The notes under the pieces were generated by a model. That model worked only from the letters and a program-made list of their open reading frames with translations, was not told where the DNA came from and searched no databases. The translations under genes were made by a program, and so were the position numbers. From Pseudomonas chlororaphis (lineage in GTDB: Bacteria; Pseudomonadota; Gammaproteobacteria; Pseudomonadales; Pseudomonadaceae), in assembly GCA_001023535.1 (NCBI GenBank), contig CP011020.1, positions 2,741,734 to 2,805,733 on the forward strand: a DNA stretch of 64,000 nt, written 5' to 3'. Position 1 is the stretch's first letter. Every line of letters begins with the position of its first letter. Below, one piece after another: positions 26,575 through 35,677 of this stretch.

Positions 26575-29205
26575 TTAGCCGGTATTGCGCAAACCGGCGG
26601 CAATCCCTGCCACAGACACCAGCAACGCCTGTTCCACGGGGCTGCCCTGGGCGACCTCGGGTTGCCGCGAGCGGGCCAGCAGTTCGGCTTGCAACAGGTG
26701 CAGCGGGTCGAGGTAGGTGTTGCGCAAGCGGATGAATTCCAGCGTGTCTGGGCTATGTGCCAGCAGCTGCGACTGACCGGTCAACCCCAGCACCACCGAA
26801 CAGGCCTGCGACAATAGGTCGCGTAAATGCGCACCCAATGGCAGCAACTCAGGTTCCACCAGACGTTCGTCGTAGGAGCGCGCGATATCGGCGTCGGCCT
26901 TGGCCAGCACCATCTCCAGCATATCGATGCGGGTACGGAAGAATGGCCACTGCTCGCGCATCTGGCCGAGCAATTGCCCTTCACCCCGCTCCAGCGCCTT
27001 GCCCAGGGCGGTTTCCCAACCGAGCCAGGCCGGCAACATCAGGCGGGTCTGGGTCCAGCCAAAGATCCAGGGGATCGCCCGCAGGCTTTCGATCCCGCCG
27101 GCCCGACGCTTGGCCGGACGACTGCCCAACGGCAGGCGACCCAGTTCCTGCTCGGGCGTGGACTGGCGGAAATACTCGACGAATTGCGGGTTCTCCCGCA
27201 CCACCGCGCGGTAGGCGTTGACACCGTCGGCGGCCAGTTCGTCCATCAGGTGCCGCCACTCGGGGGTCGGCGGTGGTGGCGGCAACAGAGTCGCTTCCAG
27301 TACGGCGGCGAGGTACAGGTTGAGGTTCTGCTCGGCGATGTCCGGCAGACCGAATTTGAAACGAATCATTTCGCCCTGCTCGGTGGTGCGGAAACGCCCG
27401 GCCACCGAGCCCGGCGGCTGGGACAGGATCGCCGCGTGGGCCGGACCGCCGCCACGCCCGACCGTGCCGCCGCGACCGTGGAACAACAGCAGTTCGACCT
27501 GCTGCTCGCGACAGATGTCCACCAGCCGCTCCTGGGCCCGGTACTGTGCCCACGCCGCCGCCGTGGTGCCGGCATCCTTGGCGGAGTCGGAATAGCCGAT
27601 CATCACTTCCTGGGGGCCTTGCAGCCGAGAGCGATAGCCCGGCAACCGCAGCAGCCGCTCGATCACCGGCCCGGCGTTGTCCAGGTCGGCCAGGGTTTCG
27701 AACAGCGGCACCACCCGCATCGGGCGCAGCACGCCGGACTCTTTCAACAACAGTTGCACCGCCAGCACGTCGGAAGCCGCGCCGGCCATGGAGATCACGT
27801 AGGAGCCCAGGGACGCCGCAGGTGCCGCCGCCACTTCACGGCACGTGGCCAACACTTCGGCCGTGTCAGCCGATGGTTTGAAATGGGCAGGCAACAGCGG
27901 GCGCCGGTTGTTCAGCTCTTCCAGCAGGAAACTGATGCGCTGTTCCTCGTTCCAGTCCTCGTAGCGACCCAGGCCCAGGTAGTCGGTGATTTCAGTCATG
28001 GCCGAGCAATGGCGGGTCGAGTCCTGGCGCACGTCCAGGCGCACCAGGAACAGGCCGAAGGTGACTGCCCGGCGCAGGCAATCGAGCAACGGCCCGTCGG
28101 CGATCACGCCCATGCCGCACTCATGCAGCGACTGGTAGCACAGCTCCAGCGGGTCCAGCAGTTCGCGGTTGCTCTGCAGCACATCGGCGGACGCTGGCGT
28201 GGCACCTTTCAAGGCCGCGTGGGCCCAGTTGCGGGTGGCCCGCAGGCGCTCGCGCAACTGCTTGAGCACGGCGCGATAGGGTTCGGCGCTGTCACCCGCC
28301 AGGGCACGCAAGACGTCGCTGGCGTTCTGCATGGACAGCTCGGCGGCCAGGTGATCGACGTCACGCAAGTACAGGTCCGCCGCCATCCACCGCGCCAGCA
28401 ACAGCACTTCGCGCGTTACCGCCGCCGTGACGTTCGGGTTGCCGTCCCGGTCGCCGCCCATCCACGAAGCAAAACGGATCGGCGCGGCCTCCAGCGGCAG
28501 GCGCAGCCCGGTGGCCGCGTGCAGGGCCTGATCGGCCTTGCGCAGGTAATTGGGGATGGCCTGCCACAGCGAATGCTCGATCACCGCGAAGCCCCACTTG
28601 GCCTCGTCCACGGGGGTCGGGCGGGTGCGACGGATTTCCTCGGTATGCCAGGCCTCGGCGATCAAGCGTTGCAGGCGCTCATGAATCTGCGCCCGCTCGG
28701 CGCTGGTCAGGTCGCGGTGGTCCTGGGCCGCCAGTTGCGCGGCGATGGCGTCGTATTTCTGGATCAGCGTACGCCGGGCCACTTCCGTGGGGTGGGCCGT
28801 CAGCACCAGCTCGATCTCCAGCCGTCCCAATTGCCGCGCCAGGGCCTCGGCGCCGTGGCCCTCGGCCCGCAACCGGGCGAGCAGCTCGGGCAACACCCGG
28901 GCCTCGAAGGGAGCCGGCTGCGACTCTTCGCGGCGGTGGATGAGCTGGTACTGCTCGGCGATGTTGGCAAGGTTGAGAAACTGGTTGAATGCCCGCGCCA
29001 CGGGCAGCAGCTCGTCTTCGCTCAACGCGTTGAGGCTGGCACTGAGTTCGGCATCCGCCGAGCCGCGCCGATCGGCCTTGGCGCCCTTGCGGATCTGCTC
29101 GATCTTGTCGAGGAACGTGTCGCCGTACTGCTCGCGAATGGTATTGCCCAGCAGCTCGCCGAGCAGGTGGACGTCCTCGCGCAAGCGGGCATCGATATCG
29201 GTCAT
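26575..29205 (-). CDS. ppc: Phosphoenolpyruvate carboxylase
   Basis: An 876-residue cytosolic enzyme that carboxylates PEP to oxaloacetate, replenishing the TCA cycle. Active-site motifs: [12 protein letters not shown] (catalytic His near residue 140), [10 protein letters not shown] and [17 protein letters not shown]. The C terminus ends in RNTG, the usual allosteric tail. Start 29205 ([11 protein letters not shown]) is the family N terminus. It is encoded directly upstream of adk on the same strand. Confidence 0.97.
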   Translation of the reverse strand: MTDIDARLREDVHLLGELLGNTIREQYGDTFLDKIEQIRKGAKADRRGSADAELSASLNALSEDELLPVARAFNQFLNLANIAEQYQLIHRREESQPAPFEARVLPELLARLRAEGHGAEALARQLGRLEIELVLTAHPTEVARRTLIQKYDAIAAQLAAQDHRDLTSAERAQIHERLQRLIAEAWHTEEIRRTRPTPVDEAKWGFAVIEHSLWQAIPNYLRKADQALHAATGLRLPLEAAPIRFASWMGGDRDGNPNVTAAVTREVLLLARWMAADLYLRDVDHLAAELSMQNASDVLRALAGDSAEPYRAVLKQLRERLRATRNWAHAALKGATPASADVLQSNRELLDPLELCYQSLHECGMGVIADGPLLDCLRRAVTFGLFLVRLDVRQDSTRHCSAMTEITDYLGLGRYEDWNEEQRISFLLEELNNRRPLLPAHFKPSADTAEVLATCREVAAAPAASLGSYVISMAGAASDVLAVQLLLKESGVLRPMRVVPLFETLADLDNAGPVIERLLRLPGYRSRLQGPQEVMIGYSDSAKDAGTTAAAWAQYRAQERLVDICREQQVELLLFHGRGGTVGRGGGPAHAAILSQPPGSVAGRFRTTEQGEMIRFKFGLPDIAEQNLNLYLAAVLEATLLPPPPPTPEWRHLMDELAADGVNAYRAVVRENPQFVEYFRQSTPEQELGRLPLGSRPAKRRAGGIESLRAIPWIFGWTQTRLMLPAWLGWETALGKALERGEGQLLGQMREQWPFFRTRIDMLEMVLAKADADIARSYDERLVEPELLPLGAHLRDLLSQACSVVLGLTGQSQLLAHSPDTLEFIRLRNTYLDPLHLLQAELLARSRQPEVAQGSPVEQALLVSVAGIAAGLRNTG

Positions 29206-29398
29206 CAGCAGTTCTCCAGCAAAAGGTCCGGACAGCGAACGGGGTAGACGCGTTGCCATAGAGAGTGCCGATGCCGGTCGTTTATGACAAGCGACGAAGG
29301 GTCTTTAAACCTTGTAGGACAAAGCTAGTCTGATGAATAGGCCACACAACGGCTTGCCACTCACCACGCCTGCCATAAGCAGACTTATTGAGGCCATC

Positions 29399-29743
29399 AT
29401 GAAAATCCGTGAGCTTGCCCAGCATTGGGAAGAAAACGCCAAGGGTCGCCTGACCCAGACCGGCTACACGATTCACCTGGACGTCGAAGCCGCGGCACGA
29501 CTGGCGGCAATCTGTGACATGTACCCCAAGCGCCAGCCCGAGGAACTGCTGGGCGAACTGATCGGGGCCGCGCTGGAAGAACTCGAAGCGAGCTTCCCGT
29601 ACGTCAAGGGGCAGCAGGTGGTCGCCACCGATGAAGAAGGTGACCCGCTGTACGAAGACGTCGGCCCGACGCCGAGATTCCTCGCCTTGTCGCGTAGGCA
29701 TCTGCATGAGCTTTCCTCGCAGAACGACAAGCCGAAACACTGA
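29399..29743 (+). CDS. Small conserved protein of unknown function
   Basis: A 114-residue soluble protein. Starts MKIRELAQHWEENAKG; the middle (YTIHLDVEAAARLAAICDMYPKRQPEELLGELIGAALEELEASF) is helical and could hold a ribbon-helix-helix-like DNA- or protein-binding segment, but this is not certain. The end is polar. It is divergent from ppc. A TCCCGG/CCGGGA hairpin without T-run (29764-29790) follows. Confidence 0.75.
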   Translation: MKIRELAQHWEENAKGRLTQTGYTIHLDVEAAARLAAICDMYPKRQPEELLGELIGAALEELEASFPYVKGQQVVATDEEGDPLYEDVGPTPRFLALSRRHLHELSSQNDKPKH

Positions 29744-29874
29744 CTCCCTTCCCGCTCGTGGTCTCCCGGACGCCATGACTGGCGCCGGGAATACCGCTGC
29801 ACGCCTTGAAAGTTCAGCTTTTTTGCCATTGACCAATCAGTCAGCAATTCTTTTGGCGAATGGCCACCTCCGCT

Positions 29875-29902
29875 GAACTTTTGAAAAAAGCTTCGGGTCA
29901 CA
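29875..29902 (+). promoter_or_regulatory. Candidate AlgU (sigma-22) promoter
   Basis: GAACTT (29875-29880) matches the AlgU -35 box; TCACA starts 17 bp later, near the TCTGA/TCAAA -10. It lies about 115 bp before the lipoprotein gene at 30019. The OmpA-like gene that follows resembles P. aeruginosa lptF, which is known to be AlgU-dependent. The match was made by eye. Confidence 0.4.
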
Positions 29903-30018
29903 CCGAATAACCATACTGGAACGGCCGTTTTAATAAACGCGCCCTGGCCTCCGCGCCTAAACAGACGTCACGGTTTCGGTCCCAGCATGGATTTGTAGTT
30001 TTTTTCAGGAGTTTTCCA

Positions 30019-30432
30019 ATGGAGTTGAAGCCTATGAATACCTGCACTGCGAAACCCTCATCCGCGGGCCTGCGCGGCCTCAAGCTGGCTGCCCTGGCCA
30101 TCGGTAGCAGCTTCATCCTGGCCGGTTGCGCGGGCAACCCACCTTCGGAGCAGTACGCGGTGACCCAATCGGCGGTCAACAGCGCCGTGACGGCCGGTGG
30201 TACCGAATTCGCCGCGGTGGAAATGAAATCGGCCCAGGACAAGCTCAAGCAAGCCGAACTGGCCATGCACGACAAGAAATACGACGAAGCCAAGCGTCTG
30301 GCCGAACAGGCCGAATGGGATGCTCGCGTCGCCGAGCGCAAGGCCCAGGCCGCCAAAGCGGAACAAGCACTCAAGGATTCCCAGAAAGGGGTTCAGGAAC
30401 TGCGTCAGGAAGGCATGAACAAGATTCAGTAA
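30019..30432 (+). CDS. DUF4398 lipoprotein
   Basis: A 137-residue lipoprotein with lipobox LAGC (C37) after an unusually long N region. The mature part is one long amphipathic helix rich in Ala, Lys, Gln and Glu (EMKSAQDKLKQAELAMHDKKYDEAKRL and onward), typical of DUF4398 and likely a coiled coil in the periplasm. AGGAG lies 8 nt upstream of ATG 30019. It is followed by the OmpA-like gene 48 nt later, a constant pairing in pseudomonads. Confidence 0.88.
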   Translation: MELKPMNTCTAKPSSAGLRGLKLAALAIGSSFILAGCAGNPPSEQYAVTQSAVNSAVTAGGTEFAAVEMKSAQDKLKQAELAMHDKKYDEAKRLAEQAEWDARVAERKAQAAKAEQALKDSQKGVQELRQEGMNKIQ

Positions 30433-30480
30433 TCGGTTCAGGCCACGACGTACTTCTCATTGATAAAAGGACGACAGACT

Positions 30481-31272
30481 ATGATGCACAAACACTTGAT
30501 GATGCCCGCCCTGCTCGCTGCCTGCGTAGCCCTGGCCGCTTGCTCCCATGACCCGAACGCGAACCTGGAACAGGCCCGCACCAACTACAACGGCCTGCAG
30601 GCTGACCCAGCGGCGACCAAGGTGGCAGCCCTGGAAACCAAGGACGCAGCCGATTTCCTGGCCAAGGCCGACAAGGCTTACCTGGACCGGGAAGACGAAG
30701 CCAAGGTCGACCAACTGGCCTACCTGACCAACCAGCGTGTTGAAGTGGCCAAGCAGACCATCGCCCTGCGCAACGCCGAGGCCGCGCTGAAAAACGCCGG
30801 TGACGAACGCGCCCGTGCGCTGCTCGATGCCCGCAATGCGCAGATCAAGCAACTGCAGGACAGCCTGAACGCCAAGCAGACCGAACGCGGTACGCTGGTG
30901 ACTTTCGGTGACGTGCTGTTCGCCACCAACAAGTCCGACCTGCGCTCCAGCGGCCTGGTCAACGTGAACAAACTGGCACAGTTCCTCCAGGAAAACCCGG
31001 ACCGCAAGGTGATCGTCGAAGGCTACACCGACAGCACCGGTTCGGACTCCTACAACCAATCGCTGTCCGAGCGCCGTGCCAGCTCCGTGCGCACTGCCCT
31101 GGTGAAAATGGGCGTCGATCCGGCCCGCATCGTGACCCAGGGTTATGGCAAGGAATTCCCGGTCGCCGACAACAACAGCGTTTCGGGCCGTGCCATGAAC
31201 CGTCGCGTGGAGGTGACCATCTCCAACGACAACCAACCCGTCGCCCCGCGTTCGAGCATGAGCGCCAACTGA
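30481..31272 (+). CDS. OmpA-family peptidoglycan-binding lipoprotein (LptF/lipotoxin F-like)
   Basis: A 263-residue outer-membrane lipoprotein. Lipobox LAAC (C21), a helical DUF4398-like middle (residues about 25-140), then an OmpA C-terminal domain (about 145-250) with VTFGDVLFATNKSDLR, VEGYTDSTGSDSYNQSLSERRA and GYGKEFPVADN, including the Asp and Arg that hold diaminopimelate. The position after a DUF4398 lipoprotein matches PA3691-PA3692 (lptF) of P. aeruginosa, where it supports envelope integrity under stress. The gene name is withheld because lptF also denotes an LPS transporter. A terminator follows. Confidence 0.9.
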   Translation: MMHKHLMMPALLAACVALAACSHDPNANLEQARTNYNGLQADPAATKVAALETKDAADFLAKADKAYLDREDEAKVDQLAYLTNQRVEVAKQTIALRNAEAALKNAGDERARALLDARNAQIKQLQDSLNAKQTERGTLVTFGDVLFATNKSDLRSSGLVNVNKLAQFLQENPDRKVIVEGYTDSTGSDSYNQSLSERRASSVRTALVKMGVDPARIVTQGYGKEFPVADNNSVSGRAMNRRVEVTISNDNQPVAPRSSMSAN

Positions 31273-31287
31273 TCGGTTGACGGCAAT

Positions 31288-31327
31288 GAAAAAGCCCCGC
31301 CTGACCCAGTCAGGCGGGGCTTTTTCA
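31288..31327 (+). terminator. Rho-independent terminator after the OmpA-like gene
   Basis: AAAAAGCCCCGCCTGA / TCAGGCGGGGCTTTTT; a symmetrical stem with A and T runs that can work in both directions. Confidence 0.9.
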
Positions 31328-31349
31328 TTGCTGAACACTTCCCCACATG

Positions 31350-31437
31350 AGGGAGCGGGCTTGCTCGCGAAAGCGGTGTGTCAGTGACCTGTGCATCGAC
31401 TGACACATGGTGTTCGCGAGCAAGCCCGCTCCCACAG
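31350..31437. repeat. Inverted REP pair
   Basis: GGAGCGGGCTTGCTCGCGAAAGC and an inverted copy with GTGTCAGT/ACTGACAC inner arms, between convergent genes. Confidence 0.85.
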
Positions 31438-31463
31438 GAGATCACTGGAAGTCATGGATTATT

Positions 31464-31793
31464 TCAAGGCTGCAGCTTCTGCGGCGTCTCCTGGCCCATG
31501 CAGCGCACGGCGCGTTTCTTTTCGTTGACCAGCACACCGGTCAGGCCTTTCTGCTCGGTGTCAAACAGCACCAACACACCGTCGATGCATTGGGCCACTT
31601 GGGGCGCGGGCTCCAGGGAGACTTTGTAGTCTTCGCCCGGCACGGTCTTGAGCATGGTGAATTCGTTGAGCAGCAACGCGTCCTCGGGCTTGGCGAAGTG
31701 CAGGTAACCGTAGTACCACAACACCGCGACAGTGCCGAGGATGCTGCAGATACCGGTGATGATCAGGGGGATGGCGTTACGTTCTTCGCTCAT
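31464..31793 (-). CDS. Small single-pass membrane protein of unknown function
   Basis: A 109-residue protein with one hydrophobic segment near the N terminus (IPLIITGICSILGTVAVLWYYGYL, residues about 8-31) and a soluble tail with two cysteines (VAQCIDG, AVRCMGQ). No known domain is recognised. It overlaps the upstream hydrolase stop by 4 nt (ATGA), which points to a shared function or envelope location. Confidence 0.8.
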   Translation of the reverse strand: MSEERNAIPLIITGICSILGTVAVLWYYGYLHFAKPEDALLLNEFTMLKTVPGEDYKVSLEPAPQVAQCIDGVLVLFDTEQKGLTGVLVNEKKRAVRCMGQETPQKLQP

Positions 31794-32695
31794 TGCGGAC
31801 TCTCTGGGGATTGATCGGGTGATTTCGGATAATTCGGCACTTCGCCCAGGCGACGCAGGCCGTCGAAATGCGTGGGGTCGTCGAGGTAGCGCAACATCAC
31901 GGTTCGCCAGGTCGGGTCGGCGAATGTCTGTACATGCCCGCCACGGGTCAATTGCAGGACCCTGGGCGGCGGCGCAGCTTGGTACAGGCGGATGCCGTTG
32001 GAAAGGGGCACGATCGGGTCGTCCAGGCTGTGATAGATCAGTTTCGGCACGCCGGTCAATTGCGCCATCGAGCTGATCGCGCTGTCACCGTCCGGCACCA
32101 GCCAGGACAACGGCACCTGGAACGGCCAGGTCAACCACGAGGTGCTCAGGGCAAACCGCCCGACATCGCGATAGCTGGCCGGCACGCCGTCGAGCACCAG
32201 CGCCTTGAGCTGTCGCTGGCGCTGCGGATGCTCCACCAGGTAACGCACCGCCAACGCGCCTCCCAGGCTCTGGCCGAGCAACACCAGTGGCTTGCCTTGG
32301 ACATCGGCGGAACGGTCGAGCCATTGGAACGCGGCGTCGATGTCCTGGTAGATCGCTGGCAGGCTCGGCTCGCCCTCGGACACGCCATACCCCCGGTAGT
32401 CGACCATCAGCACCTGGTAGCCCTGCTCCGGCAGCCACCAGCTCCCGCCCAAGTGCCAGGCCAGGTTGCCGCCGTTGCCGTGCAGATGCAGCACCGTGCC
32501 CTTGACCTCGACACCCGGCTTGACCGGTAGCCACCAGCCCCGCAGCTTGAGGCCGTCGGCGGTGACCAGGGTCACGTCGCGGTAGTCGAGCTTGGCCCGC
32601 TCCGGGGTGAACGGCAGGCCCCGCTCAGGGTAGAACAGCAGCGAGCTGCAACCGCTCAGGGCCAGCAACAGGCAAAAGATGCCGAGGGTTCGCAT
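31790..32695 (-). CDS. Lipoprotein alpha/beta hydrolase
   Basis: A 301-residue serine hydrolase with lipobox LSGC (C16), so membrane-anchored in the periplasm. The oxyanion loop is HLHGNGGN, the nucleophile elbow LLGQSLGGALA, with Asp in HSLDDPIVPL and His in GGHVQTF. It resembles the BEM46/YfhR-like hydrolases; substrate unknown. Start 32695 gives the signal peptide. It is coupled by a 4-nt overlap to the downstream small membrane protein gene. Confidence 0.87.
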   Translation of the reverse strand: MRTLGIFCLLLALSGCSSLLFYPERGLPFTPERAKLDYRDVTLVTADGLKLRGWWLPVKPGVEVKGTVLHLHGNGGNLAWHLGGSWWLPEQGYQVLMVDYRGYGVSEGEPSLPAIYQDIDAAFQWLDRSADVQGKPLVLLGQSLGGALAVRYLVEHPQRQRQLKALVLDGVPASYRDVGRFALSTSWLTWPFQVPLSWLVPDGDSAISSMAQLTGVPKLIYHSLDDPIVPLSNGIRLYQAAPPPRVLQLTRGGHVQTFADPTWRTVMLRYLDDPTHFDGLRRLGEVPNYPKSPDQSPESPQ

Positions 32696-32736
32696 CCGGT
32701 GAAGCCTCGCAAAAAAATCAGAGTTGGAACACCCTC

Positions 32737-32828
32737 CTGTGGGAGCGGGCTCGCTCACGAAGGCGATGTGTCAGCTAATGATCCTGTCGACTGACACACC
32801 GCTTTCGCGAGCAAGCCCGCTCCCACAG
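32737..32828. repeat. Inverted REP pair
   Basis: CTGTGGGAGCGGGCTCGCTCACGAAGGCG and an inverted copy with GTGTCAG/CTGACAC inner arms. Confidence 0.82.
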
Positions 32829-32844
32829 AGGTTGGGTGTTGTAT

Positions 32845-34122
32845 TCAAAGGATATTGGAATAATCCGCTTCGATCCGATCCAGGCTCAGGTGGTTCAGGA
32901 AGTTGGAAAAGCACATCCAGGCCGAGAGTGCATTCATGTCGCGGAACTGCTCGGGCAGGTACTTGGGCGGCACGACCAGGCCCTCGTCCACCAGTTGCCG
33001 CAGGGTGCGCATATCCTCCAGGGTGGTCTTGCCGCAGAACAGCAGCGGCACCTGCTCCAGCTTGCCTTTGCGCACGGCCAGCTGAATGTAGTTGTAAACC
33101 ATGATGAAGCCCTTGAGGTAGGACAAATCTTTGGTGAATGGCAGGCCGGTCGGCACCGAGCCACGGAACACTCGGCTGGCGTTGCCGTAGCTTTCCGCCA
33201 TCTCAAAGCCCTGCTCGCGGAAGAATTCGAAGACCTGCAGGAAGTCGGCGCCCTCCTCCACCATGTGGATGGCGCGGGTGCGGTTGGTGAGCTTGCGCAG
33301 CCGGCTCGGATAGGAAGCGAAGGTGATGATCTCCATCAGGATCGCCAGGCCTTCCTGGGTCACCGTCGACGAGGGCGGGCCCTTGGACAGGAAGGTGCAG
33401 ATCGGCTGGTTCAGCCCGTTGAGGGTGGTGCCGACATGCACCAGCCCTTCGTGGACCTCCAACGCCCGCACATCCCGCTCATTGAACATCGCATCGGTGC
33501 GGATCTTGATGTAGTCCGCGCCCGCCGCCGCGTCGGCGACGATCCCATCGGACTCGAACACGCGGATGGTTTCCTCGGCCTCGCCGAACACCCGGTTGAG
33601 CCGGTGTTGCAGCAGGCTGACGGCGTCCTGGGCGCTGAGGATCTTCGGCTCGTCCTTCAGGTCGCCACGGCCGTCGATGTTGTTCAGGTAGTCGGACAGC
33701 ATCAGGCCCAGGTCGGCCAGCGTCGGGTCGCCGGCGTGGAAGGCGTCGGAGGCCGCGCCGTAGAGCTCCTGGGAAATCAGCCCGAAATCCTCGGTGCCCC
33801 GGGCTTCGAGCATGCGCACCACCATGCGGTACTCCTTGCACATGCGGCGCATGATCTGGCCCACCGGGTTGAACTGCCCGAGCTGGCGGGTGATGTCGCG
33901 CTCGATGTTCTGGAACTCCAGCTTCACCTTGCTGGAATCGAAGGACAGCGGTCGATTGAGGTAATAGTCGCGGTCCACGGCGGGCATTTCCTTGCCCTTG
34001 GCCTTGAGAAACCCTTTGCGGATGTTCTCGTCCCACTTCACCGCATCGAGGACGCGGATCGGCGTTTGCGCCAGCACAATGCGATCGGACAAGGTGCGTA
34101 TCGTCTGCTGGTAATCGTCCAC
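32845..34122 (-). CDS. QEGLA-motif (DUF1704) protein, predicted HExxxH metallopeptidase
   Basis: A 425-residue soluble protein named in databases after its QEGLA motif (residues 256-260) as a flavohemoglobin expression-modulating protein. HEGLVH (224-229) is an HExxxH zinc site. DUF1704 includes the animal tubulin tyrosine carboxypeptidase MATCAP, which uses HExxxH plus a downstream Glu as third ligand; E257 of QEGLA is in the right range. I infer an active metallopeptidase, but the bacterial substrate is unknown. Start is GTG 34122 with AGGAG 6 nt upstream. A lipoprotein gene lies 36 nt upstream on the same strand. Confidence 0.88.
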   Translation of the reverse strand: MDDYQQTIRTLSDRIVLAQTPIRVLDAVKWDENIRKGFLKAKGKEMPAVDRDYYLNRPLSFDSSKVKLEFQNIERDITRQLGQFNPVGQIMRRMCKEYRMVVRMLEARGTEDFGLISQELYGAASDAFHAGDPTLADLGLMLSDYLNNIDGRGDLKDEPKILSAQDAVSLLQHRLNRVFGEAEETIRVFESDGIVADAAAGADYIKIRTDAMFNERDVRALEVHEGLVHVGTTLNGLNQPICTFLSKGPPSSTVTQEGLAILMEIITFASYPSRLRKLTNRTRAIHMVEEGADFLQVFEFFREQGFEMAESYGNASRVFRGSVPTGLPFTKDLSYLKGFIMVYNYIQLAVRKGKLEQVPLLFCGKTTLEDMRTLRQLVDEGLVVPPKYLPEQFRDMNALSAWMCFSNFLNHLSLDRIEADYSNIL

Positions 34123-34158
34123 CCGTAACTCCTGTGAAAAGACATCTGCCTGCTGCGA

Positions 34159-34713
34159 TTATTGGGATCTGGCCTGCCGCTGGTAGCGCACGGCCTCCGA
34201 GAACACGTCGGAATTGGCCGGATCGTCGAGGTAACTGAAGACCTTGTCCATGTCGCTGTCCACCAGCACGCCGTCACCGGCCTCGCTCTGGTTCACCTGG
34301 CCGCTGAGAATCTTCTGGTCGATGGCCTGGTTGACCTGCTCCAGGTCCAGGTTGTAGACCACCAGCTCGTGCTTGTCGGTGAGTTCGAAGCCGGCGATCA
34401 CGAAATGACCGCCATAACGGGCCGGCACCTTGGCCGACAGGTACCAGCGGCTGCCATGGCGCGAGACCGTGAGCGGGATGGCTTCGCGTTCCTGGGGCCT
34501 GGCCCTGAAGTAGCTGATGGCCTGGTAGCGGTGCTTGCCGACCTTCGTCAGTTCCAGGTTCAGCGGCTCGCCCCAGGCATTGGTGCTGGTCCACTGGCCG
34601 AGCAGGCCCTTGGGCGCCGCCTCGGCGTCGGGCAGCGGCGTCTTGAACGACACCAGGCAGCCACTTAGCAGCAGCAACGACACGGCCAGTACAACGGCAC
34701 GCCAGGTTTTCAT
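34159..34713 (-). CDS. Lipoprotein of unknown function
   Basis: A 184-residue lipoprotein: signal peptide with lipobox LSGC (C19). The mature domain (GLLGQWTSTNAWGEPLNLELTKVGKHRYQAISYF and onward) looks like a beta-rich, lipocalin-like fold with repeated strand patterns. The C-terminal part is acidic and helical (DMDKVFSYLDDPANSDVF). It is upstream of and close to the QEGLA gene, so probably cotranscribed. Confidence 0.82.
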   Translation of the reverse strand: MKTWRAVVLAVSLLLLSGCLVSFKTPLPDAEAAPKGLLGQWTSTNAWGEPLNLELTKVGKHRYQAISYFRARPQEREAIPLTVSRHGSRWYLSAKVPARYGGHFVIAGFELTDKHELVVYNLDLEQVNQAIDQKILSGQVNQSEAGDGVLVDSDMDKVFSYLDDPANSDVFSEAVRYQRQARSQ

Positions 34714-34739
34714 TGGAACTCCCTATGGTAGACGCCCGG

Positions 34740-34836
34740 TCCCTGTGGCGAGGGAGCTTGCTCCCGCTGGGCTGCGCAGCGGCCCCATTTTGTGAGTGCT
34801 GCGCACTCAAGCGGGAGCAAGCTCCCTCGCCACAGG
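34740..34836. repeat. Inverted repeat pair, GTGGCGAGGGAGCTTGCTCCC type
   Basis: CCTGTGGCGAGGGAGCTTGC and its inverted copy, with GTGCTGCGCAC-like inner pairing. It is the same outer arm as the GTGGCGAGGGGATTT family but with a different core. Confidence 0.82.
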
Positions 34837-34859
34837 ACAATGGTGCCCCCCAAGATGGG

Positions 34860-35576
34860 TTACACCGACGCCAATACCAGGTGCATGTAGCGGGTCAGGA
34901 TACCGAGCATATCTTCACCGGCGACCGGCTCGGCGCCATTGAGCAAGCCCTGATATTCCATCCGTCCGATAATCGCCGTCAACACTTTGGCATCCTGTTG
35001 CGGTTCGCGGGAGCCCAATACCTGGAAAAACTGACAGGTGCCGTGCAGCAGGATCTGCTGGTGGGAACGCACCAGTTGCGCCAGGCGCGGGTTGAGCAGT
35101 GCTTCCTGGCGAAACGCCTGCTCGGCCATCAGGTACTCGCGACGGCTGTCCAGTTGGTGTTGCACGTAGTCGGCGGTCATCCGGGCAATGTCGTCCGCCA
35201 ACTGCGAGCGGGACTCGGCGCTGCCGTCACCGTAGGCGACCATTTCACGCAAGAGGCCTTCGTTGCTGGTCCACAGCTTGGCCATGAACGCCGCGCTGCG
35301 TTCCACGTACTGGGCGAAGGTATCGGTGAGCAGGTCATCGATGTCCTTGAAATAATACGTCGTGGCCGACAGCGGCACGCCCGCCTCGGCGGCCACGGCG
35401 CGGTGGCGAACCGCACGCACGCCATCGCGCACCACAATGCGCATAGCTGCGTCGAGAATCTCCTGGCGCCGCTGCTCACTGCCCTGTCGGCTGGCCTTGC
35501 GGCCCTGGTACTGAACACTTTCAGCGACAGCCGTGGCGACGCCCGCGGCACCTTCTGAAGCCATTGCACGATTCAC
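34860..35576 (-). CDS. TetR-family transcriptional regulator
   Basis: A 238-residue TetR regulator. A polar N-terminal extension of about 30 residues precedes the HTH domain (RRQEILDAAMRIVVRDGVRAVRHRAVAAEAGVPLSATTYYFKDIDDLL, residues about 35-82). The C-terminal part is the effector domain. GTG 35576 is chosen because AGGA lies 10 nt upstream; ATG 35564 is possible. It stands where PA3699 stands in P. aeruginosa, next to lysS; regulated genes are unknown. Confidence 0.85.
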   Translation of the reverse strand: MNRAMASEGAAGVATAVAESVQYQGRKASRQGSEQRRQEILDAAMRIVVRDGVRAVRHRAVAAEAGVPLSATTYYFKDIDDLLTDTFAQYVERSAAFMAKLWTSNEGLLREMVAYGDGSAESRSQLADDIARMTADYVQHQLDSRREYLMAEQAFRQEALLNPRLAQLVRSHQQILLHGTCQFFQVLGSREPQQDAKVLTAIIGRMEYQGLLNGAEPVAGEDMLGILTRYMHLVLASV

Positions 35577-35637
35577 GACAGGTCTTTCCTCGCTCTTTCA
35601 AAAGTAACCAATTGATACGTTTGTACCAGACAGGCAA

Positions 35638-35667
35638 TAAAAAGCCGCCCTTCCAGGCGGCTTTTTA
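35638..35667. terminator. Rho-independent terminator after lysS
   Basis: AAAAAGCCGCC-TTCCA-GGCGGCTTTTT; symmetrical, lies 11 nt past the lysS stop on the minus strand. Confidence 0.88.
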
Positions 35668-35677
35668 TTTGAAACCC

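Noticed and set aside
26827..29247. 806-codon plus-strand ORF opposite ppc
   Set aside because: It is a shadow of ppc. Its residues are low-information Gln/Arg/Gly/His-rich, as expected from the antisense of high-GC coding DNA, and ppc has all its catalytic motifs.
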